A stretch of DNA of 64,000 nt from Rhizobium sullae (GCF_900169785.1 NZ_FWER01000002.1:289339-353338); one strand, 5' to 3'; numbered from the stretch's first letter, positions 43,426-53,001 are shown. The notes: generated by a model not told the origin, from the sequence alone. A program made the numbers and translations.

Positions 43426-44964
43426 ATGGACAATACAATCCTCGAAATGCGGAACATCACCAAGACGTTCCCGGGCGTAAAAGCGCTTGAGAATGTGAAC
43501 CTCAAGGTTCGTCAGGGTGAAATTCACGCATTGGTGGGCGAGAATGGGGCCGGAAAATCGACCCTCATGAAAGTCCTCTCCGGCGTTTACCCGGCCGGCA
43601 CTTACGATGGCGAGATCGTCTACGACGGCGAAGTCCGCAACTTTAAGGTGCTTAAGGACTCGGAAGAAATCGGCATCGTCATCATCCATCAGGAGCTGGC
43701 GCTCGTGCCGCTTCTGTCGATCGGCGAGAATATCTTCCTCGGCAACGAGAATGCCAAGAGCGGCATCATCAGCTGGCAGGAGACGTTCAACCGCACGCGG
43801 CAGTTGCTCGCAAAAGTCGGCCTGCGCGAATCTCCGGACACGCTTGTCACCGACATCGGCGTCGGCAAGCAGCAGCTCGTCGAGATCGCCAAGGCGCTGT
43901 CGAAAAGCGTCAAGCTGCTCATTCTCGATGAGCCGACGGCTTCGCTGAACGAAAGCGACTCCGACGCGCTGCTCAACCTGCTCATCGAATTCCGCAAGCA
44001 GGGTATCACCTCGATCATCATTTCGCACAAGCTCAACGAAGTACGCAAAGTCGCAGACCAGATCACCGTTCTGCGTGATGGCATGGCCGTCAAGACGCTC
44101 GACTGTCACACCGACGAGGTCAGCGAAGATGTCATCATTCGCAACATGGTGGGCCGCGATCTCGAGGACCGGTATCCGCCACGTTCGGTTCCGATCGGCG
44201 AAACCATCCTCGAAGTGAAGAACTGGAACGCCTATCACCAGCATCACCGCGACCGCCAGGTGCTGCACGACGTCAACGTCACCGTCCGCAAGGGCGAGGT
44301 CGTCGGCATCGCCGGTCTCATGGGGGCTGGACGAACGGAGTTCGCCATGAGCGTCTTCGGCAAATCCTACGGCCATAAGGTCAGCGGCGAAGTGCTGATG
44401 CACGGCAAGCCGGTCGATGTCAGCACGGTCCGCAAGGCGATCGATGCCGGCCTCGCCTACGTCACCGAAGACCGCAAGCATCTCGGCCTCGTGCTCAATG
44501 ACAACATCCTGCGCAACACCACGCTTGCCAATCTCAACGGCGTGTCGAACGGTACGATCATCGATGACGTTCAGGAGCTGAAGGTCGCGAACGACTACCG
44601 GTCGAAACTTCGCATCCGCTCTTCCGGCGTGTTCCAGGAAACGGTCAATCTGTCGGGCGGCAACCAGCAGAAAGTCGTGCTGTCCAAGTGGCTCTTCTCC
44701 GATCCTGATGTCTTGATCCTGGACGAGCCCACCCGCGGCATCGATGTTGGTGCCAAATACGAAATCTATACTATCATCAACCAGCTCGCAGCCGACGGCA
44801 AAGGCGTTCTGATGATCTCATCGGAAATGCCGGAACTGCTCGGCACGTGCGACCGCATCTACGTGATGAACGAAGGTCGCATCGTTGCGGAACTGCCGAA
44901 GGGAGAAGCGAGCCAGGAAACCATCATGCGCGCTATCATGCGCTCAGGGGAGAAGAGACAATGA
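43426..44964 (+). CDS. gguA: Sugar ABC transporter ATPase GguA (two ATPase domains)
   Basis: Energises sugar import through GguB. The 512 residues hold two ABC domains in tandem, like E. coli XylG/AraG: the first has Walker [10 protein letters not shown] and FSMDEPT-like [13 protein letters not shown]; the second has a degenerate Walker A (GLMGAGRTE) but an intact signature [10 protein letters not shown] and [16 protein letters not shown]. The ATG at 43426 fits [17 protein letters not shown]. The end overlaps gguB by four bases. Confidence 0.95.
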   Translation: MDNTILEMRNITKTFPGVKALENVNLKVRQGEIHALVGENGAGKSTLMKVLSGVYPAGTYDGEIVYDGEVRNFKVLKDSEEIGIVIIHQELALVPLLSIGENIFLGNENAKSGIISWQETFNRTRQLLAKVGLRESPDTLVTDIGVGKQQLVEIAKALSKSVKLLILDEPTASLNESDSDALLNLLIEFRKQGITSIIISHKLNEVRKVADQITVLRDGMAVKTLDCHTDEVSEDVIIRNMVGRDLEDRYPPRSVPIGETILEVKNWNAYHQHHRDRQVLHDVNVTVRKGEVVGIAGLMGAGRTEFAMSVFGKSYGHKVSGEVLMHGKPVDVSTVRKAIDAGLAYVTEDRKHLGLVLNDNILRNTTLANLNGVSNGTIIDDVQELKVANDYRSKLRIRSSGVFQETVNLSGGNQQKVVLSKWLFSDPDVLILDEPTRGIDVGAKYEIYTIINQLAADGKGVLMISSEMPELLGTCDRIYVMNEGRIVAELPKGEASQETIMRAIMRSGEKRQ

Positions 44965-46166
44965 CTCCGGTCAACCCAGCCACCGAGGAAAGCAACGTCG
45001 TCTCGATTGCCGACTACATCCGGGGCAACATTCGCGAATACGGCATGCTCATCGCACTCGTCGCGATCATGGTGTTCTTCCAGCTTTACACGGGCGGCAT
45101 TCTCTTCCGTCCGGTCAACCTGACGAACCTGGTTCTGCAGAATTCGTTCATCGTCATCATGGCGCTCGGCATGCTGCTCGTCATCGTGGCTGGCCATATC
45201 GACCTGTCGGTCGGCTCGATCGTCGCCTTCGTGGGCGCGCTCGCGGCCATCTTCACCGTGCAATGGGGCATGAATTTCTGGCTCGCGGGCCTGCTCTGCA
45301 TGATGATCGGCGGCATTATCGGCGCCGCTCAGGGCTATTTCATCGCTTACCACCGCATCCCGTCTTTTATCGTAACGCTGGCCGGCATGCTGGTTTTCCG
45401 CGGTCTGACGCTCTTCGTGCTCGGCGGCAAGAACATCGGCCCCTTCCCCAAGGAATTCCAGATCATCAGCACCGGCTTCCTGCCGGGCGGCATGATCGAC
45501 ATCGCCGGAACGCCGGTACAGTCCACGTCGCTGATCCTGACGCTCATCATCCCGGTCGTTCTCTTCTATCTTGCCTGGCGCCGCCGCAAGGTGAATGAAA
45601 GCCACGGCATCGACGTCGAGCCGGCGGGCTTCTTCATTGCCCAGCACGCGCTCGTCACGCTCGCCATCCTGGCGCTCGGCTGGCAGTTGTCGAGCTACAG
45701 GGGCCTGCCGAACGTCCTCGTCGTCATGCTCGTGCTTATCGCAGCTTACGCCTTCATCACACGCCGGACGACGATCGGCCGCCGGATCTACGCGATGGGT
45801 GGCAACGAGAAAGCCACCAAGCTTTCCGGTATCAACACCGAACGCCTGAGCTTCTACACTTTCGTCAACATGGGCGTCCTTGCCGGCCTGGCAGGCATCA
45901 TCGTTGCGCTGCGCCTGAACTCGGCGACGCCGAAAGCAGGCGTCGGCTTCGAGCTCGACGTCATCGCAGCCTGCTTCATCGGCGGCGCCTCCGCCTCCGG
46001 CGGCGTTGGCAAGATCACCGGCGCCGTCATCGGCGCGTTCATCATGGGCGTCATGAACAACGGCATGTCGATCGTCGGCCTTGGCATTGATTTCCAGCAG
46101 ATGGTGAAGGGCCTTGTGCTTTTGGCCGCCGTCTTCTTCGACGTTTATAACAAGAACAAGGGCTAA
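44961..46166 (+). CDS. gguB: Sugar ABC transporter permease GguB
   Basis: A 401-residue inner-membrane permease of the ribose/xylose (RbsC/XylH) type with about ten helices. It starts [20 protein letters not shown] and carries [20 protein letters not shown], the family's conserved first-domain signature, and [16 protein letters not shown] near the cytoplasmic EAA-like loop. The ATG sits in the gguA stop (ATGA). It forms one transporter with ChvE and GguA. Confidence 0.94.
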   Translation: MTPVNPATEESNVVSIADYIRGNIREYGMLIALVAIMVFFQLYTGGILFRPVNLTNLVLQNSFIVIMALGMLLVIVAGHIDLSVGSIVAFVGALAAIFTVQWGMNFWLAGLLCMMIGGIIGAAQGYFIAYHRIPSFIVTLAGMLVFRGLTLFVLGGKNIGPFPKEFQIISTGFLPGGMIDIAGTPVQSTSLILTLIIPVVLFYLAWRRRKVNESHGIDVEPAGFFIAQHALVTLAILALGWQLSSYRGLPNVLVVMLVLIAAYAFITRRTTIGRRIYAMGGNEKATKLSGINTERLSFYTFVNMGVLAGLAGIIVALRLNSATPKAGVGFELDVIAACFIGGASASGGVGKITGAVIGAFIMGVMNNGMSIVGLGIDFQQMVKGLVLLAAVFFDVYNKNKG

Positions 46167-46213
46167 GCGCTCCGGCGCCAGTCCAGGCATTTGCAGTCAT
46201 GAGAAAGACCAGT

Positions 46214-46235
46214 TCCGGCTCCCTCGGGAGCCGGA
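46214..46235 (+). promoter_or_regulatory. Intercistronic hairpin between gguB and gguC
   Basis: TCCGGCTCCC (46214-46223) pairs with GGGAGCCGGA (46226-46235), a ten-base perfect stem with almost no loop. No T-run follows, so RNA protection or pausing is more likely than termination. Confidence 0.7.
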
Positions 46236-46268
46236 GAGGCGGAGCTTTTCCGCGCCCAGCTAAAGAGG

Positions 46269-47273
46269 ATGAAAGCCGTGCTTATTTCGCAGATCAAGGG
46301 TTCGAACGGAGAGATCATCGTCGCCGTGCGTGAGCCGGGCGGTGCAGCGAAAGCCGTGAAGAATGCAAACAGCGTTTACGCGCTGGCGATGGAAGCCGCA
46401 AACGCCGGCAAGCCGCTCGTTTCCATCATCGAGACCCATGGCTACGGCGATGATGTCGGTCTGGAAAAGGCCTATGCGGAGGGTAACTTCCTCCCGCCGA
46501 TCACCCATCCGGATGCTGCTCACCTTCATCTGACCGGCACCGGCCTCACGCATCTGGGCTCGGCGGCGACCCGCGACTCCATGCACAAGAAGACCACCGA
46601 GGCCGCGGAAGAAACGCTCACGGACTCGATGAAGATGTTCAAGATGGGCCTTGAGAACGGCAAGCCGAAGGCCGGAGAAAAGGGCGTGCAGCCCGAATGG
46701 TTCTACAAGGGCAACGGCTACGGCGCTGCCGCACCCGGTGCTCCCCTCGTCTCCCCCTCCTTCGCGCTTGACGGCGGCGAAGAGCCGGAGATGGCCGGCA
46801 TATATGTGATCGCCAAGGACGGCACGCCGTTTCGCATCGGCTTTGCGCTCTCCAACGAGTTCTCCGACCACGTCACCGAGCGAATCAACTATCTCTATCT
46901 CGCCCATTCCAAGCTCCGCCCCGCAAGCTTCGGCCCGGAAATCCGCATCGGCGTTGCGCCTGAGGATATCCGCGGAACCTCGCGCATCAAGCGCGGCGAC
47001 AAAGTGATCTTCGAGAAGCCGTTTCTCTCCGGCGAGGCGAACATGTCGCATACCTTTGCGAACCTCGAATATCACCACTTCAAATACGGCCTCTTCCGCG
47101 TGCCAGGGGATGTTCACGTCCACATGTTCGGCACTGCCACGCTCTCCTTCGCGGATGGCGTCAAGACGGAAGAGGGCGATGTCTTCGAGATCGAAGTTGC
47201 CGAGTTCGGCCTGCCGCTGCGCAATCCGCTGAAGGTCGCCGCCGAAGAAAATATCGCTGTCAAGCAGCTTTGA
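46269..47273 (+). CDS. gguC: GguC / L-2-keto-3-deoxyarabonate dehydratase (AraD1 family)
   Basis: A 334-residue fumarylacetoacetate-hydrolase-fold enzyme. The GguC/AraD1 family is now linked to dehydration of L-2-keto-3-deoxyarabonate to alpha-ketoglutarate semialdehyde. Visible features are VREPGGAAKAVKNANSVYAL near the N-terminus, VIETHGYGDDV-like metal-region sequences, HLTGTGLTHLGSAATRDSMH and the C-terminal FGTATLSFADGVKTEEGDVF. The position just before the semialdehyde dehydrogenase and arabonate dehydratase genes supports this reaction. Confidence 0.9.
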   Translation: MKAVLISQIKGSNGEIIVAVREPGGAAKAVKNANSVYALAMEAANAGKPLVSIIETHGYGDDVGLEKAYAEGNFLPPITHPDAAHLHLTGTGLTHLGSAATRDSMHKKTTEAAEETLTDSMKMFKMGLENGKPKAGEKGVQPEWFYKGNGYGAAAPGAPLVSPSFALDGGEEPEMAGIYVIAKDGTPFRIGFALSNEFSDHVTERINYLYLAHSKLRPASFGPEIRIGVAPEDIRGTSRIKRGDKVIFEKPFLSGEANMSHTFANLEYHHFKYGLFRVPGDVHVHMFGTATLSFADGVKTEEGDVFEIEVAEFGLPLRNPLKVAAEENIAVKQL

Positions 47274-47344
47274 ATTTTGCGCTGGACTGGCCGCGAGCTG
47301 CGGCCGGACCACTTTGTAAAGGGTAAAGGAGGCTCGTTCAGCCC

Positions 47345-48778
47345 ATGACCATTTATCAAAACCTGATCGCCGGCGAATGGACCGGCGCCGACGCCGTCGA
47401 AAACATCAATCCGTCCGATACGAAGGAGGTCGTTGGCCTCTATGCCAGCGGCTCCGCCGCCGACACCAAGAACGCCATCGCCGCCGCCAAAGCCGCCTTC
47501 CCCGCATGGTCCCGTTCCGGCATCTGGGAACGTCACGTCATCCTGAAGAAGGCGGGTGACGAGATCATGGCGCGCAAGGATGAGCTCGGCGCGCTGCTCG
47601 CCCGTGAAGAAGGCAAGACGCTGCCCGAAGCGATCGGCGAGACGATCCGCGCCTCGCAGATCTTCGAATTCTTTGCAGGCGAAGCCTTGCGCCTTGCCGG
47701 CGAAGTCGTCCCCTCCGTGCGTCCGAATATCGGCGTCGAGATCACCCGCGAACCGCTCGGCGTCATCGGCATCATCACGCCCTGGAACTTCCCGATCGCG
47801 ATCCCTGCCTGGAAGATCGCCCCGGCGCTCTGCTACGGCAACACCGTCGTTTTCAAGCCGGCCGAGCTCGTTCCCGGCTGCTCTTGGGCGATCGTCGATA
47901 TCCTAAATCGTGCGGGCCTGCCGAAAGGCGTGCTCAACCTCGTCATGGGCAAAGGCTCGGTCGTCGGCCAGACGATGCTCGACAGCCCGGACCTTGCCGG
48001 CATCACCTTCACCGGCTCCGTCGGCACCGGAAAGCGCGTCGCCGTCTCCTCCATCGAGCATAATCGCAAGATCCAGCTCGAAATGGGCGGCAAGAACCCG
48101 ATGGTCATCCTCGATGACGCCGATCTCAACGTCGCCGTCGAAGCAGCCGCCAACTCGGCCTTCTTCTCGACCGGCCAGCGCTGCACGGCATCGTCTCGCC
48201 TGATCGTGACGGAAGGCATCCATGACAGGTTCGTGGCCGCCATGACCGAGAAGCTGAAGTCGCTGAACGTCGATCACGCGCTGAAGACGGGCACGCATAT
48301 CGGCCCGGTCGTCGACGAGAGACAATTGAAGACCGACATCGATTACATCGAGATTGGCAGACAAGAAGGCGCCAAGCTCGCCTTCGGCGGCGAGCTGATC
48401 TCGCGCGACACGCCCGGCTTCTACCTGCAGCCGACCCTCTTTACTGAAGCGACCAACCAGATGCGCATCTCCCGCGAGGAAATCTTCGGACCGGTCGCAT
48501 CGGTCATTCGTGTCAAGGATTACGACGAGGCGCTGGCTGTCGCCAATGACACGCCGTTCGGCCTGTCGTCGGGCATCGCTACTACCAGCCTCAAGCACGC
48601 GACGCACTTCAAGCGCAATGCCGAAGCCGGCATGGTGATGGTCAACCTGCCGACCGCAGGCGTCGACTTCCATGTTCCCTTCGGCGGACGCAAGGGCTCG
48701 TCCTACGGCTCACGCGAGCAAGGCAAATACGCCGCCGAATTCTTCACTGTCGTGAAAACCGCCTACACGCTCGCATAA
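47345..48778 (+). CDS. alpha-Ketoglutaric semialdehyde dehydrogenase
   Basis: Oxidises alpha-ketoglutarate semialdehyde to 2-oxoglutarate with NAD(P)+, the last step of the non-phosphorylative L-arabinose route (called AraE in Azospirillum). The 477-residue aldehyde dehydrogenase has the catalytic Glu in IQLEMGGKNPMVIL and the catalytic Cys in FSTGQRCTASSRL, with NAD-site PWNFPIAIPAWKIAPAL. AAAGGAGG lies upstream of the ATG. The context between GguC and arabonate dehydratase makes this substrate more likely than succinate semialdehyde. Confidence 0.92.
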   Translation: MTIYQNLIAGEWTGADAVENINPSDTKEVVGLYASGSAADTKNAIAAAKAAFPAWSRSGIWERHVILKKAGDEIMARKDELGALLAREEGKTLPEAIGETIRASQIFEFFAGEALRLAGEVVPSVRPNIGVEITREPLGVIGIITPWNFPIAIPAWKIAPALCYGNTVVFKPAELVPGCSWAIVDILNRAGLPKGVLNLVMGKGSVVGQTMLDSPDLAGITFTGSVGTGKRVAVSSIEHNRKIQLEMGGKNPMVILDDADLNVAVEAAANSAFFSTGQRCTASSRLIVTEGIHDRFVAAMTEKLKSLNVDHALKTGTHIGPVVDERQLKTDIDYIEIGRQEGAKLAFGGELISRDTPGFYLQPTLFTEATNQMRISREEIFGPVASVIRVKDYDEALAVANDTPFGLSSGIATTSLKHATHFKRNAEAGMVMVNLPTAGVDFHVPFGGRKGSSYGSREQGKYAAEFFTVVKTAYTLA

Positions 48779-48791
48779 ACGGATATCAAAT

Positions 48792-48819
48792 CCCAAGCCG
48801 CCGAGTCCGACGGCTTGGG
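48792..48819 (+). promoter_or_regulatory. Intercistronic hairpin before the arabonate dehydratase gene
   Basis: CCCAAGCCG (48792-48800) pairs with CGGCTTGGG (48811-48819) around a ten-base loop. It is the third such structure in this operon and ends 20 bases before the next ATG. Confidence 0.68.
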
Positions 48820-48839
48820 GCACTCAAAGGGCAAGGACA

Positions 48840-50579
48840 ATGAAAAAGAAAGCGGAATGGCCGCGCAGGCTGAGGTCGCAGGAATGGTACGGCGGCACGA
48901 GCCGCGACGTGATCTATCACCGCGGCTGGATGAAGAACCAGGGATATCCGCACGACCTGTTCGACGGGCGCCCTGTCATCGGCATCCTCAACACCTGGTC
49001 AGATATGACGCCGTGCAACGGCCATCTGCGCGAGCTTGCCGAGAAGGTGAAGGCGGGCGTCTGGGAGGCCGGCGGCTTCCCAATGGAGGTGCCAGTATTC
49101 TCGGCATCCGAAAACACCTTCCGCCCGACGGCAATGATGTATCGCAACCTCGCCGCGCTCGCCGTCGAGGAAGCGATCCGCGGCCAGCCGATGGACGGCT
49201 GCGTGCTGTTGGTCGGTTGCGACAAGACCACGCCGTCGCTGATCATGGGTGCCGCTTCCGTCGATCTGCCCTCGATCGTCGTCACCGGCGGGCCGATGCT
49301 GAACGGCTATTTCCGCGGCGAACGTGTCGGCTCCGGCACGCATCTGTGGAAGTTCTCCGAAATGGTGAAGGCCGGCGAGATGACCCAGGCCGAATTTCTT
49401 GAGGCGGAAGCCTCGATGAGCCGTTCGTCGGGCACCTGCAACACCATGGGCACGGCATCGACCATGGCTTCCATGGCGGAAGCGCTCGGCATGGCACTGT
49501 CCGGCAACGCCGCCATCCCCGGTGTCGATTCCCGCCGCAGGGTCATGGCGCAACTCACCGGCCGCCGTATTGTACAGATGGTCAAGGACGACCTGAAGCC
49601 CTCTGACATCATGACGAAAGAGGCTTTCGAGAACGCGATACGCACGAATGCGGCGATTGGCGGCTCGACGAATGCGGTCATCCACCTGCTCGCCATGGCC
49701 GGCCGCGTCGGCATCAACCTGACACTGGACGATTGGGACCGCTGTGGCCGCGACGTGCCGACCATCGTCAACCTGATGCCGTCGGGCAAATACCTGATGG
49801 AGGAGTTCTTCTACGCCGGCGGCCTGCCGGTCGTGTTGAAGCGCCTCGGCGAGGCAGGCCTCCTGCACAAGAACGCATTGACTGTGTCCGGCGAAACCGT
49901 GTGGGACGAAGTCAAGGACGTCGTCAACTGGAACGAGGACGTCATCCTGCCCGCCGAAAAGGCGCTGACGTCTTCGGGCGGCATCGTAGTGGTGCGCGGC
50001 AACCTCGCGCCGAAGGGCGCGGTGCTGAAGCCGTCTGCCGCATCTCCGCATCTGTTGACGCATCGAGGCCGCGCGGTCGTCTTCGAGGACATCGACGATT
50101 ATAAGGCCAAGATCAACGACGACAATCTCGACATCGACGAGACCTGTGTCATGGTCATGAAGAACTGTGGACCGAAGGGCTACCCCGGTATGGCCGAAGT
50201 GGGCAACATGGGTCTGCCTCCCAAGGTGCTTAAGAAGGGCATCACCGACATGGTGCGCATCTCCGATGCCCGCATGTCGGGCACGGCCTATGGCACAGTC
50301 GTGCTGCACACCTCCCCGGAAGCTGCGGTCGGCGGGCCACTCGCGGTCGTGAAAAACGGCGACATGATCGAGCTCGACGTGCCGAACCGCCGTCTACACC
50401 TCGACATCTCCGACGAGGAACTGACGCGGCGCCTCGCCGAATGGCAGCCGAAGCATGAGCTGCCGACATCAGGTTATGCCTGGCTGCACCAGCAGCATGT
50501 CCAAGGCGCCGATACTGGCGCCGACCTCGACTTCCTCAAGGGATGTCGCGGAAGCGCGGTCGGCAAGGACAGCCACTGA
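48840..50579 (+). CDS. L-Arabonate dehydratase (IlvD/Edd family)
   Basis: Dehydrates L-arabonate to L-2-keto-3-deoxyarabonate. The 579-residue protein has cluster ligands at C59 (DMTPCNGH), C127 (LVGCDKTTP) and C200 (SSGTCNTMG). These coincide with the 2Fe-2S ligands described for the structurally studied Rhizobium leguminosarum L-arabinonate dehydratase, as I recall it, and K129 next to C127 would be the carbamylated Mg ligand. It closes the chvE-ggu operon before a strong terminator. Genes for arabinose dehydrogenase and lactonase are not in this operon. Confidence 0.94.
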   Translation: MKKKAEWPRRLRSQEWYGGTSRDVIYHRGWMKNQGYPHDLFDGRPVIGILNTWSDMTPCNGHLRELAEKVKAGVWEAGGFPMEVPVFSASENTFRPTAMMYRNLAALAVEEAIRGQPMDGCVLLVGCDKTTPSLIMGAASVDLPSIVVTGGPMLNGYFRGERVGSGTHLWKFSEMVKAGEMTQAEFLEAEASMSRSSGTCNTMGTASTMASMAEALGMALSGNAAIPGVDSRRRVMAQLTGRRIVQMVKDDLKPSDIMTKEAFENAIRTNAAIGGSTNAVIHLLAMAGRVGINLTLDDWDRCGRDVPTIVNLMPSGKYLMEEFFYAGGLPVVLKRLGEAGLLHKNALTVSGETVWDEVKDVVNWNEDVILPAEKALTSSGGIVVVRGNLAPKGAVLKPSAASPHLLTHRGRAVVFEDIDDYKAKINDDNLDIDETCVMVMKNCGPKGYPGMAEVGNMGLPPKVLKKGITDMVRISDARMSGTAYGTVVLHTSPEAAVGGPLAVVKNGDMIELDVPNRRLHLDISDEELTRRLAEWQPKHELPTSGYAWLHQQHVQGADTGADLDFLKGCRGSAVGKDSH

Positions 50580-50600
50580 GGCCAAACGGTTACCAGCATC

Positions 50601-50629
50601 AAAAGGCGGGACGAAAGTTCCGCCTTTTT
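50601..50629 (+). terminator. Intrinsic terminator of the arabinose operon
   Basis: AAAAGGCGG (50601-50609) pairs with CCGCCTTTT (50620-50628), ten-base loop, T run to 50629, twenty-two bases after the dehydratase stop. Confidence 0.9.
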
Positions 50630-50652
50630 CTTTGAGAGCCGGCATTTCTTCC

Positions 50653-50677
50653 GGAACGATCCCGCCTCCCCGCCGTT
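50653..50677 (+). promoter_or_regulatory. Predicted EcfG (general stress) promoter
   Basis: GGAAC (50653-50657), 16 bases, CGTT (50674-50677): an exact match to the sigma-EcfG consensus. It lies after the operon terminator and 20 bases before the next ATG, giving a leader of roughly 14 bases with the ribosome site GGGAGG in it. Confidence 0.72.
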
Positions 50678-50697
50678 ATCGCGCCAGGGAGGGCGCC

Positions 50698-50940
50698 ATG
50701 CCTGGAGTGCGAAAAATGATTGTGCTCAGTGCCTTCAACAAGGATGAGCACGGTACCCTGATTCCGGCATTCGAGCCTCGGCACATGAAGAGGGAAGACA
50801 CGGCCGTCTATATCGCCCAGACGCTCGTTAACGATTATGATGGCGTCGTCGTCTGGTGCCACGAGGGAAACCCTGCCATCGGCGAACAAGGCTCATCGGT
50901 CATCCTGTTCCAGTCAGGCTTGGTGCCGGAATTCGATTAG
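50698..50940 (+). CDS. Small hypothetical protein, stress-promoter gene
   Basis: An 80-residue soluble protein beginning MPGVRKMIVLSAFNKDEHGT, with mixed charged composition (HMKREDTAVYIAQTLVNDYD) and no membrane segment. AGGGAGG upstream marks ATG 50698. It is followed 45 bases later by a transglutaminase gene, with which it is probably transcribed from the EcfG promoter. I do not recognise the family. Confidence 0.72.
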   Translation: MPGVRKMIVLSAFNKDEHGTLIPAFEPRHMKREDTAVYIAQTLVNDYDGVVVWCHEGNPAIGEQGSSVILFQSGLVPEFD

Positions 50941-50985
50941 CCGCAGCCTTTTGTCGTATCGAAGCTCCGGGGCGGGCGAGACAGC

Positions 50986-51861
50986 ATGACCGTTTTTTCC
51001 GTCAAGCACATCACGCATTATTCCTACAAACGGCCCGTCGCCTTCGGGCAGCACCGCTTGCTTTTCCGCCCGCGGGACAGCTTCGACCAGCGTCTTCTGG
51101 ATGCGACCCTGACGGTCGACCCCGAGCCGGCCCAGATCCGCTGGATACACGACGTCTTCGGAAATTGCATTGCGCTCGTGGACATCGACCGGCCGGCGGA
51201 TCAGTTGCGCTTCGAGACCAATATTCGCCTTGATCACACACCGCAGGTGCCGCTCGATCTTGAGATTGATCGCAAGGCACTGACCTATCCGTTTTCCTAT
51301 GGCGACGAAGAGATGCCGGACCTTTCCTGCACGATCACACGCCACTACGAGGATCCGGACGGTGCGGTTGCTCACTGGGCGCACCAGTTCGTCGGAACAA
51401 GCTCCTCGGGCCAGACCGGCCACGTCCTGATGACGCTCTGCTATGCGATCCACGAAAGTTTCGTCTATGCCCGCCGCTCCGAACACGGAACGCAGGCGCC
51501 GATCCAGACGCTCATGCAGCGGCAGGGAACTTGCCGCGACTTTGCCCTGCTGATGATGGAGGCCGCCCGGTCGCTTGGCCTCGCTGCCCGTTTCGTCACC
51601 GGTTACATCTACGTGCCGGATCGCGACGGTTCGATGACGCTCGGCGGCGGCTCGACGCATGCCTGGTGCCAGGTTTATCTCCCGGGCGCCGGCTGGGTGG
51701 AATTCGATCCCACGAACGGCATCGTCGGCAACCACGATCTGATCCGCGTCGGCGTTGCGCGTGATCCCCGCCAAGCGGTTCCACTCTGGGGCAGCTACGA
51801 CGGAGCGGCGGACGATTTTGACGATCTGATTGTGCAGGTCAACGTCACCACCGAACGGTAA
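50986..51861 (+). CDS. Transglutaminase-like protease-fold protein (1 of 3)
   Basis: A 291-residue protein with the bacterial transglutaminase N-terminal beta domain (VKHITHYSYKRPVAFGQHRL) and a papain-like core. The triad is complete: C183 in QGTCRDFALLMME, H225 in GSTHAWCQVYL and D241 in VEFDPTNG. Proteins of this type occur with circularly permuted ATP-grasp and alpha-E proteins and may act as peptidases or amide-forming enzymes. Cytoplasmic by sequence. It may be under the EcfG promoter upstream. Confidence 0.87.
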   Translation: MTVFSVKHITHYSYKRPVAFGQHRLLFRPRDSFDQRLLDATLTVDPEPAQIRWIHDVFGNCIALVDIDRPADQLRFETNIRLDHTPQVPLDLEIDRKALTYPFSYGDEEMPDLSCTITRHYEDPDGAVAHWAHQFVGTSSSGQTGHVLMTLCYAIHESFVYARRSEHGTQAPIQTLMQRQGTCRDFALLMMEAARSLGLAARFVTGYIYVPDRDGSMTLGGGSTHAWCQVYLPGAGWVEFDPTNGIVGNHDLIRVGVARDPRQAVPLWGSYDGAADDFDDLIVQVNVTTER

Positions 51862-51944
51862 AGTGTGGTGAAGAGCCTGTGGAACTGATAGCTTTTCCTG
51901 ACGTTCCATGATGGCCTGCGGGCTTGCTGGATGAAGGAGCTTCC

Positions 51945-52772
51945 ATGAAGATTCGCGCTGGTTTCACGATAGGCTATGAATGCGTGCAGCCAACGCCAAT
52001 GCTTCTCGTCCTCAATATCCACCCCTCGCGGCGTCCCGACCTCTTGACGGCTCAGGTGCTGTCGTTCAACCGGCCGATCGAGGCGTGGAACTATACCGAC
52101 GGTTTTGGCAATTCCTGTACGCGCATCGTCGCCCCGCCCGGAGTGACCACGATTTCGACCGCGTTCGAGATCTATGACAGGGGCCAGCCGGATGTCGTGC
52201 CGGTGGACGCTCCGCAGCACGAGATCAAGGACCTGCCGGACGACGTGCTCGTTTTCCTTCTCGGTAGCCGTTACTGCGATACGGATCGGCTAGGTGATTT
52301 CGCCTGGGCGACATTCTCGAATACAATATCCGGCTGGCCGCGCGTGCAAGCTATTGCCGATTTCGTACACGGCCATATCGAGTTCGACTACCTGAAAGCC
52401 GATGCGCGCAGAACCGCGCATGGCGGCTATTCAGACAGGACCGGCGTCTGCCGCGACTTCGCGCATCTTGCCATAACGCTCTGCCGCTGCATGAACATAC
52501 CGGCGCGCTATTGCACCGGATATCTCGGCGATATCGGCGTGCCGCCCGATCCCGCGCCAATGGATTTCAGCGCCTGGTTCGAAGTCTATCTGGGCGGTCA
52601 CTGGCATACCGTGGATGCCCGGCACAACATTCCGCGCATCGGCCGCATACTGATGGCAACCGGCCGCGATGCGACGGATGTAGCCATCTCGACCGCTTTC
52701 GGCCCGGCCGTATTGAAGCAGTTCGATGTGGTGACGGAAGAGGTGCCCGGCGATGACACCGCCATCGCCTAG
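51945..52772 (+). CDS. Transglutaminase-like protein lacking the usual His (2 of 3)
   Basis: A 275-residue relative with KIRAGFTIGYECVQPTPMLL at the start and the catalytic-type Cys169 in TGVCRDFAHLAITLC. Where the other two paralogs have the active-site His (T-H-A-W), this one reads PMDFSAWFEVYL, with Ser209; VDARHN still supplies the Asp. It may be a binding or inactive paralog, or use another His. AAGGAG six bases before ATG 51945 marks the start. It follows the first transglutaminase by 83 bases on the same strand. Confidence 0.82.
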   Translation: MKIRAGFTIGYECVQPTPMLLVLNIHPSRRPDLLTAQVLSFNRPIEAWNYTDGFGNSCTRIVAPPGVTTISTAFEIYDRGQPDVVPVDAPQHEIKDLPDDVLVFLLGSRYCDTDRLGDFAWATFSNTISGWPRVQAIADFVHGHIEFDYLKADARRTAHGGYSDRTGVCRDFAHLAITLCRCMNIPARYCTGYLGDIGVPPDPAPMDFSAWFEVYLGGHWHTVDARHNIPRIGRILMATGRDATDVAISTAFGPAVLKQFDVVTEEVPGDDTAIA

Positions 52773-52854
52773 CCAGGCATTCGGGTATTCCGCCTGCCGT
52801 GCACCCCTCGCTACGGAAACAGAAAGCTAATCCCAGGCTACGTGCTCGCAGGGC

Positions 52855-53001
52855 CTACCATAGTACGCCTCTGAATGTAATATAGATGATGAAAGCCAGG
52901 CTGATCGCCGGCGTCGATTTAATCAAGAATTCGACATATCGAAACTGAGTGAGGGACAGAGCGATGTTCCTCCAGGAGTAAAAAGTTATCGTGGAAGACA
53001 T
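52855..53001 (-). CDS. Small membrane protein of 48 residues with strong ribosome site
   Basis: A short open frame: MSSTITFYSWRNIALSLTQF, then a hydrophobic C-terminal helix (TPAISLAFIIYITFRGVLW) reaching the stop at 52855. AAAGGAGGAGG lies five bases before the ATG, one of the best ribosome sites in the window, which argues that it is real despite its size. It looks like a single-span inner-membrane small protein. It points toward the transglutaminase gene on the opposite strand. Family unknown. Confidence 0.6.
   Translation of the reverse strand: MSSTITFYSWRNIALSLTQFRYVEFLIKSTPAISLAFIIYITFRGVLW

Noticed and set aside
48815..49402. 195-codon ORF overlapping the arabonate dehydratase start
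   Set aside because: Frame shadow; the dehydratase frame has all three cluster cysteines at expected positions.
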